Shown one piece after another: positions 1 to 8,311 of a DNA stretch of 64,000 nt (its first letter is position 1; each line of letters opens with the position of its first letter). The notes below the pieces were generated by a model that saw nothing but the letters and a program-made list of their open reading frames with translations, was not told the DNA's origin and searched no databases. Source of the DNA: Streptomyces caniferus (GTDB lineage: Bacteria > Actinomycetota > Actinomycetes > Streptomycetales > Streptomycetaceae); assembly GCF_009811555.1 (NCBI RefSeq), contig NZ_BLIN01000002.1, forward strand, positions 558,001 through 622,000, read 5' to 3'. Position numbers and translations under genes: made by a program.

Positions 1-1
1 G

Positions 2-127
2 GCCACCGACCCGCAGACCGCGCGGGTGACCCGGGCGGCACTGAAGCTGGAGACCGCCGAGGGCCCGGCGGGCGACCTGGCCCGCCGTGTCCTGCCCGTC
101 GTGAGCGACGCCGCGCATCTGCTGTGA
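2..127 (+). CDS. C-terminal end of an unidentified protein (partial)
   Basis: An open frame runs from the left edge to a TGA at 125-127, giving about 41 residues rich in Ala, Arg and Leu with strong GC third-position bias, so it looks like the end of a real gene. The visible tail is amphipathic and helical and ends in Ala-His-Leu-Leu. Too little is present to assign a family. The next gene starts 37 nt downstream on the same strand. Confidence 0.55.
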   Translation, partial: ATDPQTARVTRAALKLETAEGPAGDLARRVLPVVSDAAHLL

Positions 128-163
128 CCGGCCGCCCGGCCGTGACGGTGTGACACTGAGGGC

Positions 164-430
164 GTGAGAAGCGAGAACACCCTCTTCGTCGGCGGCCCGC
201 TGGACGGCCGGGTCCTGCCCGTCCTGGTCGGCATGACCGGCCAGCCGCCGAAGACGTACGAGGTCCCGGTGCCGCACGACGACGGCCGCCCCCCGACGGT
301 CCATGTCTACCGTCGCGTCCCCGGCCGGGTGGGCCGCCTGGGCCTGCCCAGCGGGTGGAAGTACGAGTACGCCCCCGAGGGCAAGGACCCCGACGCGGGC
401 CCCAAGTGGCCCTGGCGCAAGCCCCGTTGA
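164..430 (+). CDS. Small hypothetical protein, 88 aa
   Basis: GTG start at 164. The 88-residue product opens with Phe-Val-Gly-Gly-Pro-Leu-Asp-Gly, a motif typical of small actinobacterial proteins of unknown role, and closes with a basic Trp-Pro-Trp-Arg-Lys tail. It has no signal peptide or membrane segment. Codon use is strongly GC3-biased. It lies 37 nt after the preceding gene end, and a large hairpin follows it (about 469-539), so it could be the last gene of that unit. I do not recognise a function. Confidence 0.6.
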   Translation: MRSENTLFVGGPLDGRVLPVLVGMTGQPPKTYEVPVPHDDGRPPTVHVYRRVPGRVGRLGLPSGWKYEYAPEGKDPDAGPKWPWRKPR

Positions 431-468
431 ACCAAGCCCGCCGCCGGCGGAACCCCGCCCCCACGCGA

Positions 469-539
469 GGTGACGTGCCGGAGGCGGTGGGGGTGCGGGA
501 CGTAAAGCGAAGCAGTCCCGCACCCCCACCGCCGGAGGC
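469..539. terminator. Long inverted repeat between convergent genes
   Basis: An 18-bp arm at 483-500 is exactly complementary to 516-533, around a 15-nt loop. Complementarity resumes further out (GGTGACG near 469 against CGTCACC near 540). It sits between the plus-strand gene ending at 430 and the minus-strand gene ending at 679 and fits a bidirectional terminator. Confidence 0.65.
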
Positions 540-595
540 CCGTCACCGCCACCACGACGCAAACACACGCCGCGGCGGCAGCCCGCAAAGACACA

Positions 596-620
596 CCCTC
601 CCCACCGAAGGTGGGGAGGG
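596..620. terminator. Hairpin terminator of the styA-like gene
   Basis: Arms 596-606 and 610-620 (CCCTCCCCACC / GGTGGGGAGGG) pair perfectly over 11 bp around a 3-nt loop. It lies 59 nt past the stop of the minus-strand monooxygenase gene, so it probably ends that transcript. Confidence 0.6.
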
Positions 621-678
621 ACTCGCACGGCGGTGCCACCCGGACACGTGGGGCGACAGCCACCGCCGCAGGCGGTTT

Positions 679-1932
679 TCAGCCCGTCAGCGACGCCAGG
701 TACGCATTCGCCTTGTCCGGGTCGTAGAAGAAGTTCTCGAAGTCGGACGGGTCGTTGAACCCGTTGGCGAAGCGGTCGGCGACGGGCTGGAGCTGGCCGG
801 CCGCGCCGATGATGTTGAGGACGTGCTCCGGCGGCGGGCCCAGCATCGCGTTCGTCCACTTGGTGACGTGCTGGGCGGTGTTCCAGTAGCGGTCGAAGGC
901 GGTCTGCATCCACTCCCCGTCGAAGGGCCGGTCACCGCGCTCGACGATGGAGGCCAGGTAGGAGGCGGCGCACTTGGAGGCCGAGTTGGAGCCCTGGCCG
1001 GTGATCGGGTCGTTGGCGACCACGACGTCCGCGACACCGAGCACCAGACCACCGGAGGGCAGCCGGCCGATGGGGTTGCGCACGGTGGGGGCGTAGCGTC
1101 CGGCCAGCGTGCCGTTGGCGTCGGTCAGCTCGACCTTGGTGGCGCGGGCGTACTCCCAGGGCAGGAACTTCTCCATCAGCTCCAGCGTCAGGGCGAGGTG
1201 CTCGTTGGGGTCCTTGACGCCCTGGAAGGCGTCCAGCGGACCGCCGGGGATGCCCTCCCAGAAGAGGATGTCGGCGCGGCCGGAGGTGGTGAGCGTCGGC
1301 ATGACGAACAGCTCGCCGACGCCGGGCACCAGGTTGCAGCGCACCGCTTCGAACTCGGGGTGCTCGGGGCGCGGGCCCATGCCCTGGACGTAGGCGACGG
1401 CGAGCGCGCGCTGCGGAGCGTCGTACGGGGAGCGGGAGTCGTCCCGGCCGAACATGGACACCAGCTCGCCCTTGCCGGCCGAGACCATCGTCAGGTCGTA
1501 GCGGCTCGCGAAGAAGTCCAGGTCGGAGACGGCCGCGCCGTGGATGACGAGCTGGCCGCCGCGCTGCGCGAAGGTCTCCATCCAGCCGGCCATCTTCACC
1601 CGCTGGTCGACGGACTGGGCGTAGCCGTCCAGCTTGCCGACCCAGTCGATGGCGCGCTGCGAGCCCTCGGGCGACTCGTGGCTGCCGGGGGCGGCGACGG
1701 AGACGCCGAGGCCCTCGATGCGCGGGGCCTGGCTCTCCCAGAAGTTGATCTGGAGGTCGCGCTCGTTCTGCAGCGCGGTGTCGAACATGCACTGCGTCGA
1801 CATGACCCGGCCGGCGCGGATCTCGTCGGCGGTGCGGTTGGACATGAGGGTGACCTCATAGCCCTGGGACTGGAGGCCGAGGGCGAGCTGGAGACCGGAC
1901 TGGCCGGCTCCGACGATGAGTATTTTCCGCAT
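679..1932 (-). CDS. Styrene/indole monooxygenase-like FAD protein (StyA family)
   Basis: The 417-aa product starts with a Rossmann FAD-binding strand and the motif G-A-G-Q-S-G at residues 8-13. It has the length and layout of the StyA group of two-component flavin monooxygenases, which epoxidise styrene or indole-like substrates using FADH2 from a separate reductase. Supporting sequence is the near-N-terminal SNRTADEIRAG stretch, a mid-protein PGVGELFVMP segment and the late DPITGQGSNSASK flavin-binding region. No StyB-like reductase is nearby. The gene follows cvnD by 96 nt on the same strand and may be the last gene of the conservon operon, much as cytochrome P450 genes follow some other conservons. 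The physiological substrate is unknown. Confidence 0.8.
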   Translation of the reverse strand: MRKILIVGAGQSGLQLALGLQSQGYEVTLMSNRTADEIRAGRVMSTQCMFDTALQNERDLQINFWESQAPRIEGLGVSVAAPGSHESPEGSQRAIDWVGKLDGYAQSVDQRVKMAGWMETFAQRGGQLVIHGAAVSDLDFFASRYDLTMVSAGKGELVSMFGRDDSRSPYDAPQRALAVAYVQGMGPRPEHPEFEAVRCNLVPGVGELFVMPTLTTSGRADILFWEGIPGGPLDAFQGVKDPNEHLALTLELMEKFLPWEYARATKVELTDANGTLAGRYAPTVRNPIGRLPSGGLVLGVADVVVANDPITGQGSNSASKCAASYLASIVERGDRPFDGEWMQTAFDRYWNTAQHVTKWTNAMLGPPPEHVLNIIGAAGQLQPVADRFANGFNDPSDFENFFYDPDKANAYLASLTG

Positions 1933-2028
1933 GGCGGCACTCTTCTCTGCTACTGCTGGTGTTCGGGGAGGGGAAGTGGGGGGTGAGGGTGGCCCGCACG
2001 GGGCCCGGTGGCCCCCTGCGGGGGCCGG

Positions 2029-2703
2029 TTACTCGGGCGTGGTCTCCAGGGCGTGGCCGACCAGCGCGAGCAGCGACTCGATCACCGTGACCCGCTTCCG
2101 CGCGTCCATGATCACAACAGGCACGTGCGCCGGCACGGTCAACGCGTCGCGCACATGCTCGACGGCGAAGGCCTCGGTCCCCTCGAAGTGGTTGACCGCG
2201 ACGACGTACGGCAGTCCGCAGCTCTCGAAGTAGTCCAGTGCCGGGAAGCAGTCCTCCAGACGCCGGGTGTCGGCCATCACGATCGCACCGATCGCGCCGC
2301 GCACCAGGTCGTCCCACATGAACCAGAAGCGCTGCTGTCCGGGCGTGCCGAACAGGTACAGCACCAGCTCCTGGTCGAGGGTGATCCGCCCGAAGTCCAT
2401 CGCGACCGTGGTCGTGGTCTTCTCCGGGGTGGCGGTCAGATCGTCCGTCTCCGCGCTGGCCTGGGTCATCACCGCCTCGGTCTGGAGCGGGGTGATCTCC
2501 GAGACCGATTTGACGAACGTGGTCTTTCCGACGCCGAAACCGCCCGCCACCACGATCTTGGTGGCGATCGGTGCCCGCGAACGGTCCGTCTGCCAGCTCT
2601 GCAGCCCCGCGTCGGCGGCCGTGGCCACCGGGTCGGACGGGCTCACGGAACCGGGGGTCGCCGTCGGCCCGGCCGATATCGTGTCAGAGCCTGTGAAGTC
2701 CAC
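2029..2703 (-). CDS. cvnD: Conservon GTPase-like protein CvnD
   Basis: A 224-aa ATP/GTP-binding protein of the MglA/Ras-like group found as the fourth conservon gene. After a disordered N-terminus of about 48 residues comes a P-loop GGFGVGKT at 54-61, a switch-type FGTPGQ motif at about 118-123, and an NHFEG base-recognition-like segment near 165. In the family, CvnD cycles nucleotides and associates with CvnA, CvnB and CvnC at the membrane, resembling eukaryotic G-protein signalling. The GTG start at 2703 lies inside the end of cvnC (20-bp overlap), implying translational coupling. Confidence 0.88.
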   Translation of the reverse strand: MDFTGSDTISAGPTATPGSVSPSDPVATAADAGLQSWQTDRSRAPIATKIVVAGGFGVGKTTFVKSVSEITPLQTEAVMTQASAETDDLTATPEKTTTTVAMDFGRITLDQELVLYLFGTPGQQRFWFMWDDLVRGAIGAIVMADTRRLEDCFPALDYFESCGLPYVVAVNHFEGTEAFAVEHVRDALTVPAHVPVVIMDARKRVTVIESLLALVGHALETTPE

Positions 2704-3085
2704 TCAGCACCCTTTCGAGCAGCGCGCGGTCGGGCCGGCCGGAGCCGTGCCCGGTGCCGTAGACGCGAATCTTTCCCTGGTCGGCGAGGTCGCTGAGCAG
2801 TACACGGACCACGCCCAGCGGCATCTTGAGGAGTGCGGAGATCTCCGCGACCGAGCGCATCCGGCGGCACAGCTCGACGATGGCGCGCATCTCCGGCATC
2901 ACCCGGTCGCCCCAGCCGCCGGATGTCAGCTCGCGGCGCTCCTCGGGCGCCTCCAGCGCGGCCACGAAGGTCTCGACGAGCAGGACATGGCCGAATCGCG
3001 TCCGGCCGCCGGTGAGCGAGTACGGCCGCACGCGCGAGGGTTTCCGCTCCCCGCCGCGTACCGGGAGTTTGCGACTGCTGCTCAT
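2684..3085 (-). CDS. cvnC: Conservon DUF742 protein CvnC
   Basis: DUF742 protein, third conservon gene, 133 aa from the start chosen here. An in-frame ATG lies 45 nt upstream, but the ATG at 3085 is preceded by a good ribosome site (GCGAGG, 8 nt away) and gives the usual Met-Ser-Ser N-terminus. The body holds the conserved R-P-Y-x-L-T-x-G-R-T segment and a winged-helix-like core (about residues 60-115) that binds CvnA or CvnD in studied systems. Its end overlaps cvnD. Confidence 0.88.
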   Translation of the reverse strand: MSSSRKLPVRGGERKPSRVRPYSLTGGRTRFGHVLLVETFVAALEAPEERRELTSGGWGDRVMPEMRAIVELCRRMRSVAEISALLKMPLGVVRVLLSDLADQGKIRVYGTGHGSGRPDRALLERVLSGLHRL

Positions 3086-3158
3086 GCCGAAACCTCGCTT
3101 CGTCCGCCCTCGCACTCGCTCGGGGCGCACCTCTCCATGGTCCGCTCACTACGTTCGC

Positions 3159-3653
3159 TCACTGGGCGTTCTCCATCGACTTACGCAATTCGGTGCGGAG
3201 TTCGGGGGTGAGGACATGACCGGCCCGGCCGACGAACAGCGCCATGTGGTAGGCGATGACGCTCATATCGCAATCCGGGGTGGCATGCACCCCGAGCAGC
3301 GAGCCGTCACTGATCGACATGACGAACAGGCTGCCCTCGTCCATCGTGATCATCGTCTGCTTGACCGCTCCGCCGTCCATCAGCTTCGCGGCACCCTGGG
3401 TGAGGCTGCCCAGCCCGGACACGATGGTGGCCAGGTCCGCGCTGGATCCGCGCGGGCCGTCATCGCCGCCAGGCCGGGCCGCTTCCTCCGCCCGGCCGGG
3501 GTCGGACGACAGCAGGAGCAGGCCGTCGGAGGAGACCACCGCGACCGAGTGGATTCCTGGTACCTCTTCGACCAGGTTGGTCAGCAGCCAATGCAGATTC
3601 CTTGCCTGACTGCTCAGACCTTGTCCGTAAGCAGTGGGCGCTTGCGCCTTCAA
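3159..3653 (-). CDS. cvnB: Conservon roadblock/LC7 protein CvnB
   Basis: A 164-aa Roadblock/LC7 protein, the second conservon gene, probably the regulator or activator of the CvnD GTPase as in MglA/MglB-like pairs. The segment from about residue 13 (Asn-Leu-His-Trp-Leu) through V-A-V-V-S-S-D-G-L and the later G-S-L-F-V-M-S-I strand form the LC7 fold. The frame stays open far upstream, but that part is a shadow of cvnA. The TTG start at 3653 overlaps the cvnA stop in a TTGA arrangement and yields the expected protein length. Confidence 0.87.
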   Translation of the reverse strand: MKAQAPTAYGQGLSSQARNLHWLLTNLVEEVPGIHSVAVVSSDGLLLLSSDPGRAEEAARPGGDDGPRGSSADLATIVSGLGSLTQGAAKLMDGGAVKQTMITMDEGSLFVMSISDGSLLGVHATPDCDMSVIAYHMALFVGRAGHVLTPELRTELRKSMENAQ

Positions 3654-6600
3654 TCGCGTGCCTCCTCGACAACGTGGCTCTCTCCCGGGGCCCCCGCTCC
3701 GTCGGTGTCCGTCTGTGGGATGGTCAGCTCCGCTGTACGTTCTGCGATCTCGGCTTCGACCTCTCGCCGGCCGTCTCGCGCCCCCGCCTGAAATCCGCCG
3801 AGCCGGCGCCGCAGCGCCTCGGCGTTGGCCGCACCGCTCTTGCGCGGCGCGGTCGGCGCCTGGTTCTGCGCCACGACCTTCGGGGTGCGCTTGGGCAGCC
3901 CCATGGAGGTCGTCCGTCGCTCCCCCGCGGGCGGGGCGGCGGCGGTCTGTGGGTCGGCCGGTGCTTCGGCCGGGGACACGTCGGCGGGTGCCGCGGCCGT
4001 GTCCGTGGGGGTGGCGTCCGTCCCGGGGCGCGCCTGCGGGTCCGGACCGTTGGCGTACGGGTCGGACGAGGGCGCACCGGCTCCGGAGGGCTCGCTGCCG
4101 GGAGCGGCGGGCGCCGGGTCGGCGGCCGAGGTGCCGCCGTCCTCGGGCCGGAGGTTCCGGCCGGCGCCGCTGGTGGTGGCGGCGTAGGGGCCGGGCGACT
4201 GCGGGCCGTAGGGGCTCGGTTCGGACCCCGCGTACGTGGTGGGGCCGGCCGGCGGGGCGTTGGCGGGTGCCGGTGCGCCGGGCGCCGGTTCGGCCGGGAC
4301 GCCGAGTCCGGCCGCGTCGATCGCGCGCTCCGCGGCGGCGACGAACGGGTCGGCGGAAGCGGGGTCCGCGTCGGGGGTGCCGTCGTGGCCGGCTGCCGGT
4401 GCGGGCTCCTGGCCGTCGGGCCGGCCGGCGGGCGCGGGGGTGTCCTGGGCCGGGCCCTGGCCGGTCTCCTGCGCCGGGAACGCGGTGGCGGCCGCGGGGC
4501 CGGCCACCGCTGCCGGGTCGTGCCGCGCCACCCGGGTCGGGAGCGCGTTGGAGTTCGCCTCGGCGACCGAGCCGGGCAGGCCCGGGGTGTGGGCCACGTC
4601 CCGGGGCGCACTCGCCGGGGAGGACGACGGGGCCGGGCGGGTGGGCAGGATCGAGCCGGGCAGCACGATGACGGCGGTGACGCCGCCCTGCTTCGCGTCC
4701 CGCAGCTGCACCCGGACACCGTGCCGGGCGGCCAGCCGTACGACCACGTACAGGCCCAGGCCCAGCGCCTCGTCGACGGTCTCGGAGGACGAGGCGGCCT
4801 CGACGTCCGTCAGCCGCTCGTTGAGCTCGGCCATCCGCTCCGAGGTCATCCCTATGCCCTCGTCCTGGACGGAGAGCATGACCTCGCCGCTCTCCAGCAG
4901 GTAGCCGGAGAGCTCGACATGGGCGTCCGGCGGGGAGAACGCGGTGGCGTTCTCCAGGAGTTCGGCGACCAGGTGGCTGATGTCGTCCGCGGCGAACCCG
5001 GCGACCTGGGAGTGCGGCGGCAGCGACTGGATGCGCACCCGCTCGTAGCGCTCGATCTCGCTGATCGCGGCGCGCATCACATCCAGCAGCGGCACCGGCC
5101 CCTGGTGGTTGTTGCTGTACTGCTCCGCGCCCGCCAGGACGAGGAGGTTCTCGCTGTTGCGGCGCATCCGCGCGGCGAAGTGGTCCAGCTTGAAGAGCGT
5201 TTCCAGCCGTTCCGGGTCCTGCTCGCTCTCCTCCAGCGACTCGATGACGCCGAGCTGGCGCTCCACGAGGCCGAGGGTGCGCAGCGAGAGGTTGACGAAC
5301 CGGCCGTGCACACCGGCGTGCAGAGCCGCCAGCCGCTCGGTGAGATCGGCGATCTCCTCCCTGAGGGTCTCGCCCTGCTCCTGGAGCACCTCGCGCTCGG
5401 CGACCAGCCGCTGCCGGCCGCCGATCAGCCGCTTGCGCTCGCCCTCCAGTTCGGAGGTGCGCCGCGCCAGCTCGCCGACCTGGGCGTGCAGCGCGTTGAC
5501 GGACTGCACGGAGGTGGCGAATTCGTCGTTGCGGCCCTTGTAGGCGATGGGCTCCTCGTGCGCGGGGTCGGCGGCCAGCCGCTTGGCACCGATCCGCAGC
5601 GCGGCGAGCGGCTGGGTCATGGAGCGGGCGGCCCAGATGCCGGCGCCGACGGCCAGCAGCAGGCACAGCCCTTCCAGGCCGATGCGGATCTCCAGCTCCG
5701 TGACGTCGTCGTCGCGCAGCACGCCGAGGCGCTGGATGTCGGCGGTGGCCATGGCGGACTCGACACCGCGCATCAGGCCGATACGGCTGGTGAGCGTCTC
5801 CTGGACGCGCCGGCGGTTGAGCCGCAGATCGGTGGCGTCCAGCCGGGGCTGGTCGGTGAGCCGGGCCAGATAGCGCTCGGCGGTGTTGACGTCGGCGCCG
5901 TTGACGGTGCGGACGTAACGGTCCCGGGCGCCCTGGCTCGCGGTCTGCTGGAAGTCGCCCAGCGCGCCCTGTTCCCGGACGTGCGCGACCTGGGCGAGGG
6001 TCGCCAGCCGCGGCTGGCGGCCACCCGTCTGGAGCCCGGCGAGCAGCAGGGCCCGGGTGCCGGCGGCCTGTTCGGCGGCACGACCGAGGGCGGGCAGCGC
6101 ACGGGTGTCGGAGTCGGCGGAGTCGGCACGGGCCGGCAGCCCGCGGGCGATGTCGTCGCTGATCGCACCGAGCGCCTGGATCGCCTGGGTATAGGCGCTG
6201 TAGACCTGCTCGGCCGATGCGCCCGCGGACAGCGCCTTTTGGCGGGTTTGCGGCAGCGCGGCCAGGAGCTTGGCGGCGGTCTTGTACACGGCGGTGTCAC
6301 CGGAGGCGCCCTGGGCCTCGGAGCGCAGCTCGCCGATCTGCCGGTCCACGCGGGCACGCTGGGCCCGGGAGGCCGAGGTGTCGTCCGCCCGCGCGGCGTT
6401 GGCGCCGTTGACCGCGGAGTTGCCCAGGCCCGCGGCCGTACGGCTGCCGTGTCCCGTGGCGACGTATGCGGTCATACCGTCACGTTCGTCGGCGAGGGAG
6501 TGGGCCAGCGCGATGGCATGCGCATTGAGTTGGGCGAGATCGACCAGTTCCTGGCTGTTGGTGGCGTTGTCGGCCGTGGTCATCAACCCGGGGGCGCCGG

Positions 6601-6814
6601 CGCCGAGGACGGCTGCGGCCACGACGGCCACCGCCCCGACGAGCCGGTTGCGCACCCGCGCGGGACGCCGTCCCGCGCCGCTCCCGCCACCGTCCGTCGT
6701 GCCCGGACCCTTACCAGGACCCGAGCCCGTGCCCGGTCCCGAGACCGAACCGGCCGGTGATCCCGGCTCCCTTGCGCCGCCTCGAAGCCGCATCTTCCGC
6801 ACCGCTGCTCGCAT
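3650..6814 (-). CDS. cvnA: Conservon sensor kinase CvnA (nitrate-sensor-like)
   Basis: Membrane histidine-kinase-like protein of about 1054 aa. Order of parts: short basic cytoplasmic N-terminus; a membrane helix rich in Val and Ala; an extracellular helical sensor region of the NIT type; a second membrane helix; a HAMP-like region; a coiled coil; a phosphoacceptor-like L-D-H-F-A-x-R-M-R-R segment; and an HATPase_c domain with ELLENAT (N box), DEGIGM (G1) and GLGLYVV (G2). A Pro/Ala-rich tail of roughly 300 residues follows, as in other CvnA proteins. The start is uncertain. ATG at 6814 has an AGGCGAG ribosome site; 6838 (ATG) and 6865 (GTG) are in frame upstream. It heads the cvnABCD operon. 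Confidence 0.85.
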   Translation of the reverse strand: MRAAVRKMRLRGGAREPGSPAGSVSGPGTGSGPGKGPGTTDGGGSGAGRRPARVRNRLVGAVAVVAAAVLGAGAPGLMTTADNATNSQELVDLAQLNAHAIALAHSLADERDGMTAYVATGHGSRTAAGLGNSAVNGANAARADDTSASRAQRARVDRQIGELRSEAQGASGDTAVYKTAAKLLAALPQTRQKALSAGASAEQVYSAYTQAIQALGAISDDIARGLPARADSADSDTRALPALGRAAEQAAGTRALLLAGLQTGGRQPRLATLAQVAHVREQGALGDFQQTASQGARDRYVRTVNGADVNTAERYLARLTDQPRLDATDLRLNRRRVQETLTSRIGLMRGVESAMATADIQRLGVLRDDDVTELEIRIGLEGLCLLLAVGAGIWAARSMTQPLAALRIGAKRLAADPAHEEPIAYKGRNDEFATSVQSVNALHAQVGELARRTSELEGERKRLIGGRQRLVAEREVLQEQGETLREEIADLTERLAALHAGVHGRFVNLSLRTLGLVERQLGVIESLEESEQDPERLETLFKLDHFAARMRRNSENLLVLAGAEQYSNNHQGPVPLLDVMRAAISEIERYERVRIQSLPPHSQVAGFAADDISHLVAELLENATAFSPPDAHVELSGYLLESGEVMLSVQDEGIGMTSERMAELNERLTDVEAASSSETVDEALGLGLYVVVRLAARHGVRVQLRDAKQGGVTAVIVLPGSILPTRPAPSSSPASAPRDVAHTPGLPGSVAEANSNALPTRVARHDPAAVAGPAAATAFPAQETGQGPAQDTPAPAGRPDGQEPAPAAGHDGTPDADPASADPFVAAAERAIDAAGLGVPAEPAPGAPAPANAPPAGPTTYAGSEPSPYGPQSPGPYAATTSGAGRNLRPEDGGTSAADPAPAAPGSEPSGAGAPSSDPYANGPDPQARPGTDATPTDTAAAPADVSPAEAPADPQTAAAPPAGERRTTSMGLPKRTPKVVAQNQAPTAPRKSGAANAEALRRRLGGFQAGARDGRREVEAEIAERTAELTIPQTDTDGAGAPGESHVVEEARD

Positions 6815-7275
6815 TCCTGTCTCGCCTGTCCACGCCATATGGCGTCGCGGACCCGGCTCGCTCACCGCTCACGGGGGCGGACCTGCGCGAAGTCCGCAGC
6901 AGCACACACTTCCGCGAGGGGAAACAGCCCGGCTCTGCGCGTCGCGACGAATGTCCTGGTCCCGCCCCTTGACCGGGCAACGACCCTTCCACCGGCACCG
7001 CGCAGTGGCTCGGCAACACATGCCCGGCCACCTGAACGAGTGAACATCAATCGGAGTTTGACCATCAACTTCCGTGCGCCACCGTTTTCGGCCGCACCCT
7101 CGCGCAACCCGGGAACGGGTTTGGAGATGCGTCCCGCTCCTGGAAGGATGCGCGCCCGCACGCCGCCGGGACCCCGGTCCTTACCTCCGGTACGCCCCGC
7201 CCCCGCCGCACTCCGGCACCGCCGCGCGCGCCCGTCGGCAGGGGCGGAATCAAGACCTCCGGCAGACTTGCGGCC
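6815..7275. other. Intergenic region upstream of the cvn operon
   Basis: About 460 bp between the divergent cvnA and PP2C-like genes. Antisense and sense frames here lack a convincing start or domain. The AT-richer stretch around 7040-7085 is the likeliest promoter zone for the cvn operon, but I could not fix a -35/-10 pair. Confidence 0.4.
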
Positions 7276-8121
7276 ATGCGCATCGAACTCGCCACCGAGC
7301 CGGGCGACGCCCAACACCCAAACGAGGACTACGCATCGGTAGCCCTGCCGGCCTCCGGCCAGGGCGGAGCGCTCGTCCTGCTGGACGGCGTGACGCCGCC
7401 GGAAGAGGACTACGGCTGCCGCCACACGGTGCCGTGGTTCACCGCGCGGCTCGGCGGCGCAATGCTCGAACTGTCTGTTTCACACCGGGATATGACACTC
7501 CCTGAGGTTCTCTCCGCCGCCATCTCCCGGACGGCCGATATCCATCGGGACACCTGTGACCTTTCTCACCCCCGCACTCCACAGGCAACCGTCGTCGCCG
7601 CGCGGTGGTCCGGGGTCGCCGTCGAGTACCTCGTCCTGTCCGATTCGGTGCTGCTCCTGGAGCGGGCGGACGGCTCGGTGCATCCGGTGCTCGACCGGCG
7701 GCTGGACGAACTGCCGCCCGCGGTCCAAGACCGGCGCGCCGCCGTACGGGCGCTGCCCCGCGGCTCGGCGGAACGGGCCGCGGCGGGCCGGAAGTACGCC
7801 CGTGCGGTCGAGGCGCTGCGCAACGCGGAGGGCGGCTTCTTCACCGCGGCCGCCGATCCGGCGGTGGCCGCCCGTGCGGTGTCCGGCACCGCTGCGCGCG
7901 AGGGGCTGCGCTCGCTGACCGCGCTCAGCGACGGCGCGGGCCGCTGGACGGAGGTCTTCCACGAGGGCACCTGGGCCGACTGCGTGGCCCTGGTGAGCGA
8001 GCGGGGCCCCCAGGCGCTGATCGACCGGGTCCGGGCGGCGGAGGCGGCGGACCCGGAGGGCGCGGCGTATCCGCGCGGCAAGGCGCGGGACGACGCGGCG
8101 GTGATTTTTGTGGCGCCGTGA
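7276..8121 (+). CDS. PP2C-like serine/threonine phosphatase family protein
   Basis: A 281-aa protein with the layout of a PP2C-type phosphatase: an early acidic N-E-D-Y motif (about residues 16-19), L-L-D-G-V (about 35-39) in the place of the metal-binding DG motif, a central L-S-D-S-V-L-L strand, L-S-D-G-A near residue 221, and a C-terminal K-A-R-D-D-A-A-V-I-F-V strand. The Asp residues expected to hold two metals are largely retained, so activity is possible; its targets are unknown. It stands alone, divergent from cvnA. A 17-bp tandem duplication overlaps the stop codon. Confidence 0.72.
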   Translation: MRIELATEPGDAQHPNEDYASVALPASGQGGALVLLDGVTPPEEDYGCRHTVPWFTARLGGAMLELSVSHRDMTLPEVLSAAISRTADIHRDTCDLSHPRTPQATVVAARWSGVAVEYLVLSDSVLLLERADGSVHPVLDRRLDELPPAVQDRRAAVRALPRGSAERAAAGRKYARAVEALRNAEGGFFTAAADPAVAARAVSGTAAREGLRSLTALSDGAGRWTEVFHEGTWADCVALVSERGPQALIDRVRAAEAADPEGAAYPRGKARDDAAVIFVAP

Positions 8122-8134
8122 TTTTTGTGGCGCC
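8101..8134. repeat. 17-bp perfect tandem duplication over a stop codon
   Basis: The 17-base unit at 8101-8117 is repeated exactly at 8118-8134. The stop codon of the PP2C-like gene lies at 8119-8121, and the bases after copy two would recreate the same stop without the duplication, so the protein end is unchanged. It is followed by further GC-rich direct repeats (GCGGGTCCGGGGG twice, several GGTGCGG) up to about 8290. Confidence 0.9.
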
Positions 8135-8311
8135 GTGACAATCACCGGCGCGCGGCGAATTTCTCCCGGCGCGAGGCAACTGCACCGCGGCGGCGCGGGT
8201 CCGGGGGTGCGGTGACGCGGGTCCGGGGGCGGTGCGGCGCAGGTCGATGGCGGTGCGGCACAGACCCGGGGACGGTGCGGCACGGCAGACCCCACGCGCC
8301 CCCGGCACCTC

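Noticed and set aside
355..1986. Long plus-strand frame of 543 codons
   Set aside because: Antisense shadow of the StyA-like gene; Arg/Gly/Val-rich without domains, and it arises from GC3 bias.
3159..5666. 835-codon minus-strand frame
   Set aside because: Only the last 164 codons (CvnB) are real; the rest is an alternative frame of cvnA.
3602..6760. 1052-codon plus-strand frame
   Set aside because: Antisense to cvnA, low-complexity Gly/Arg sequence.
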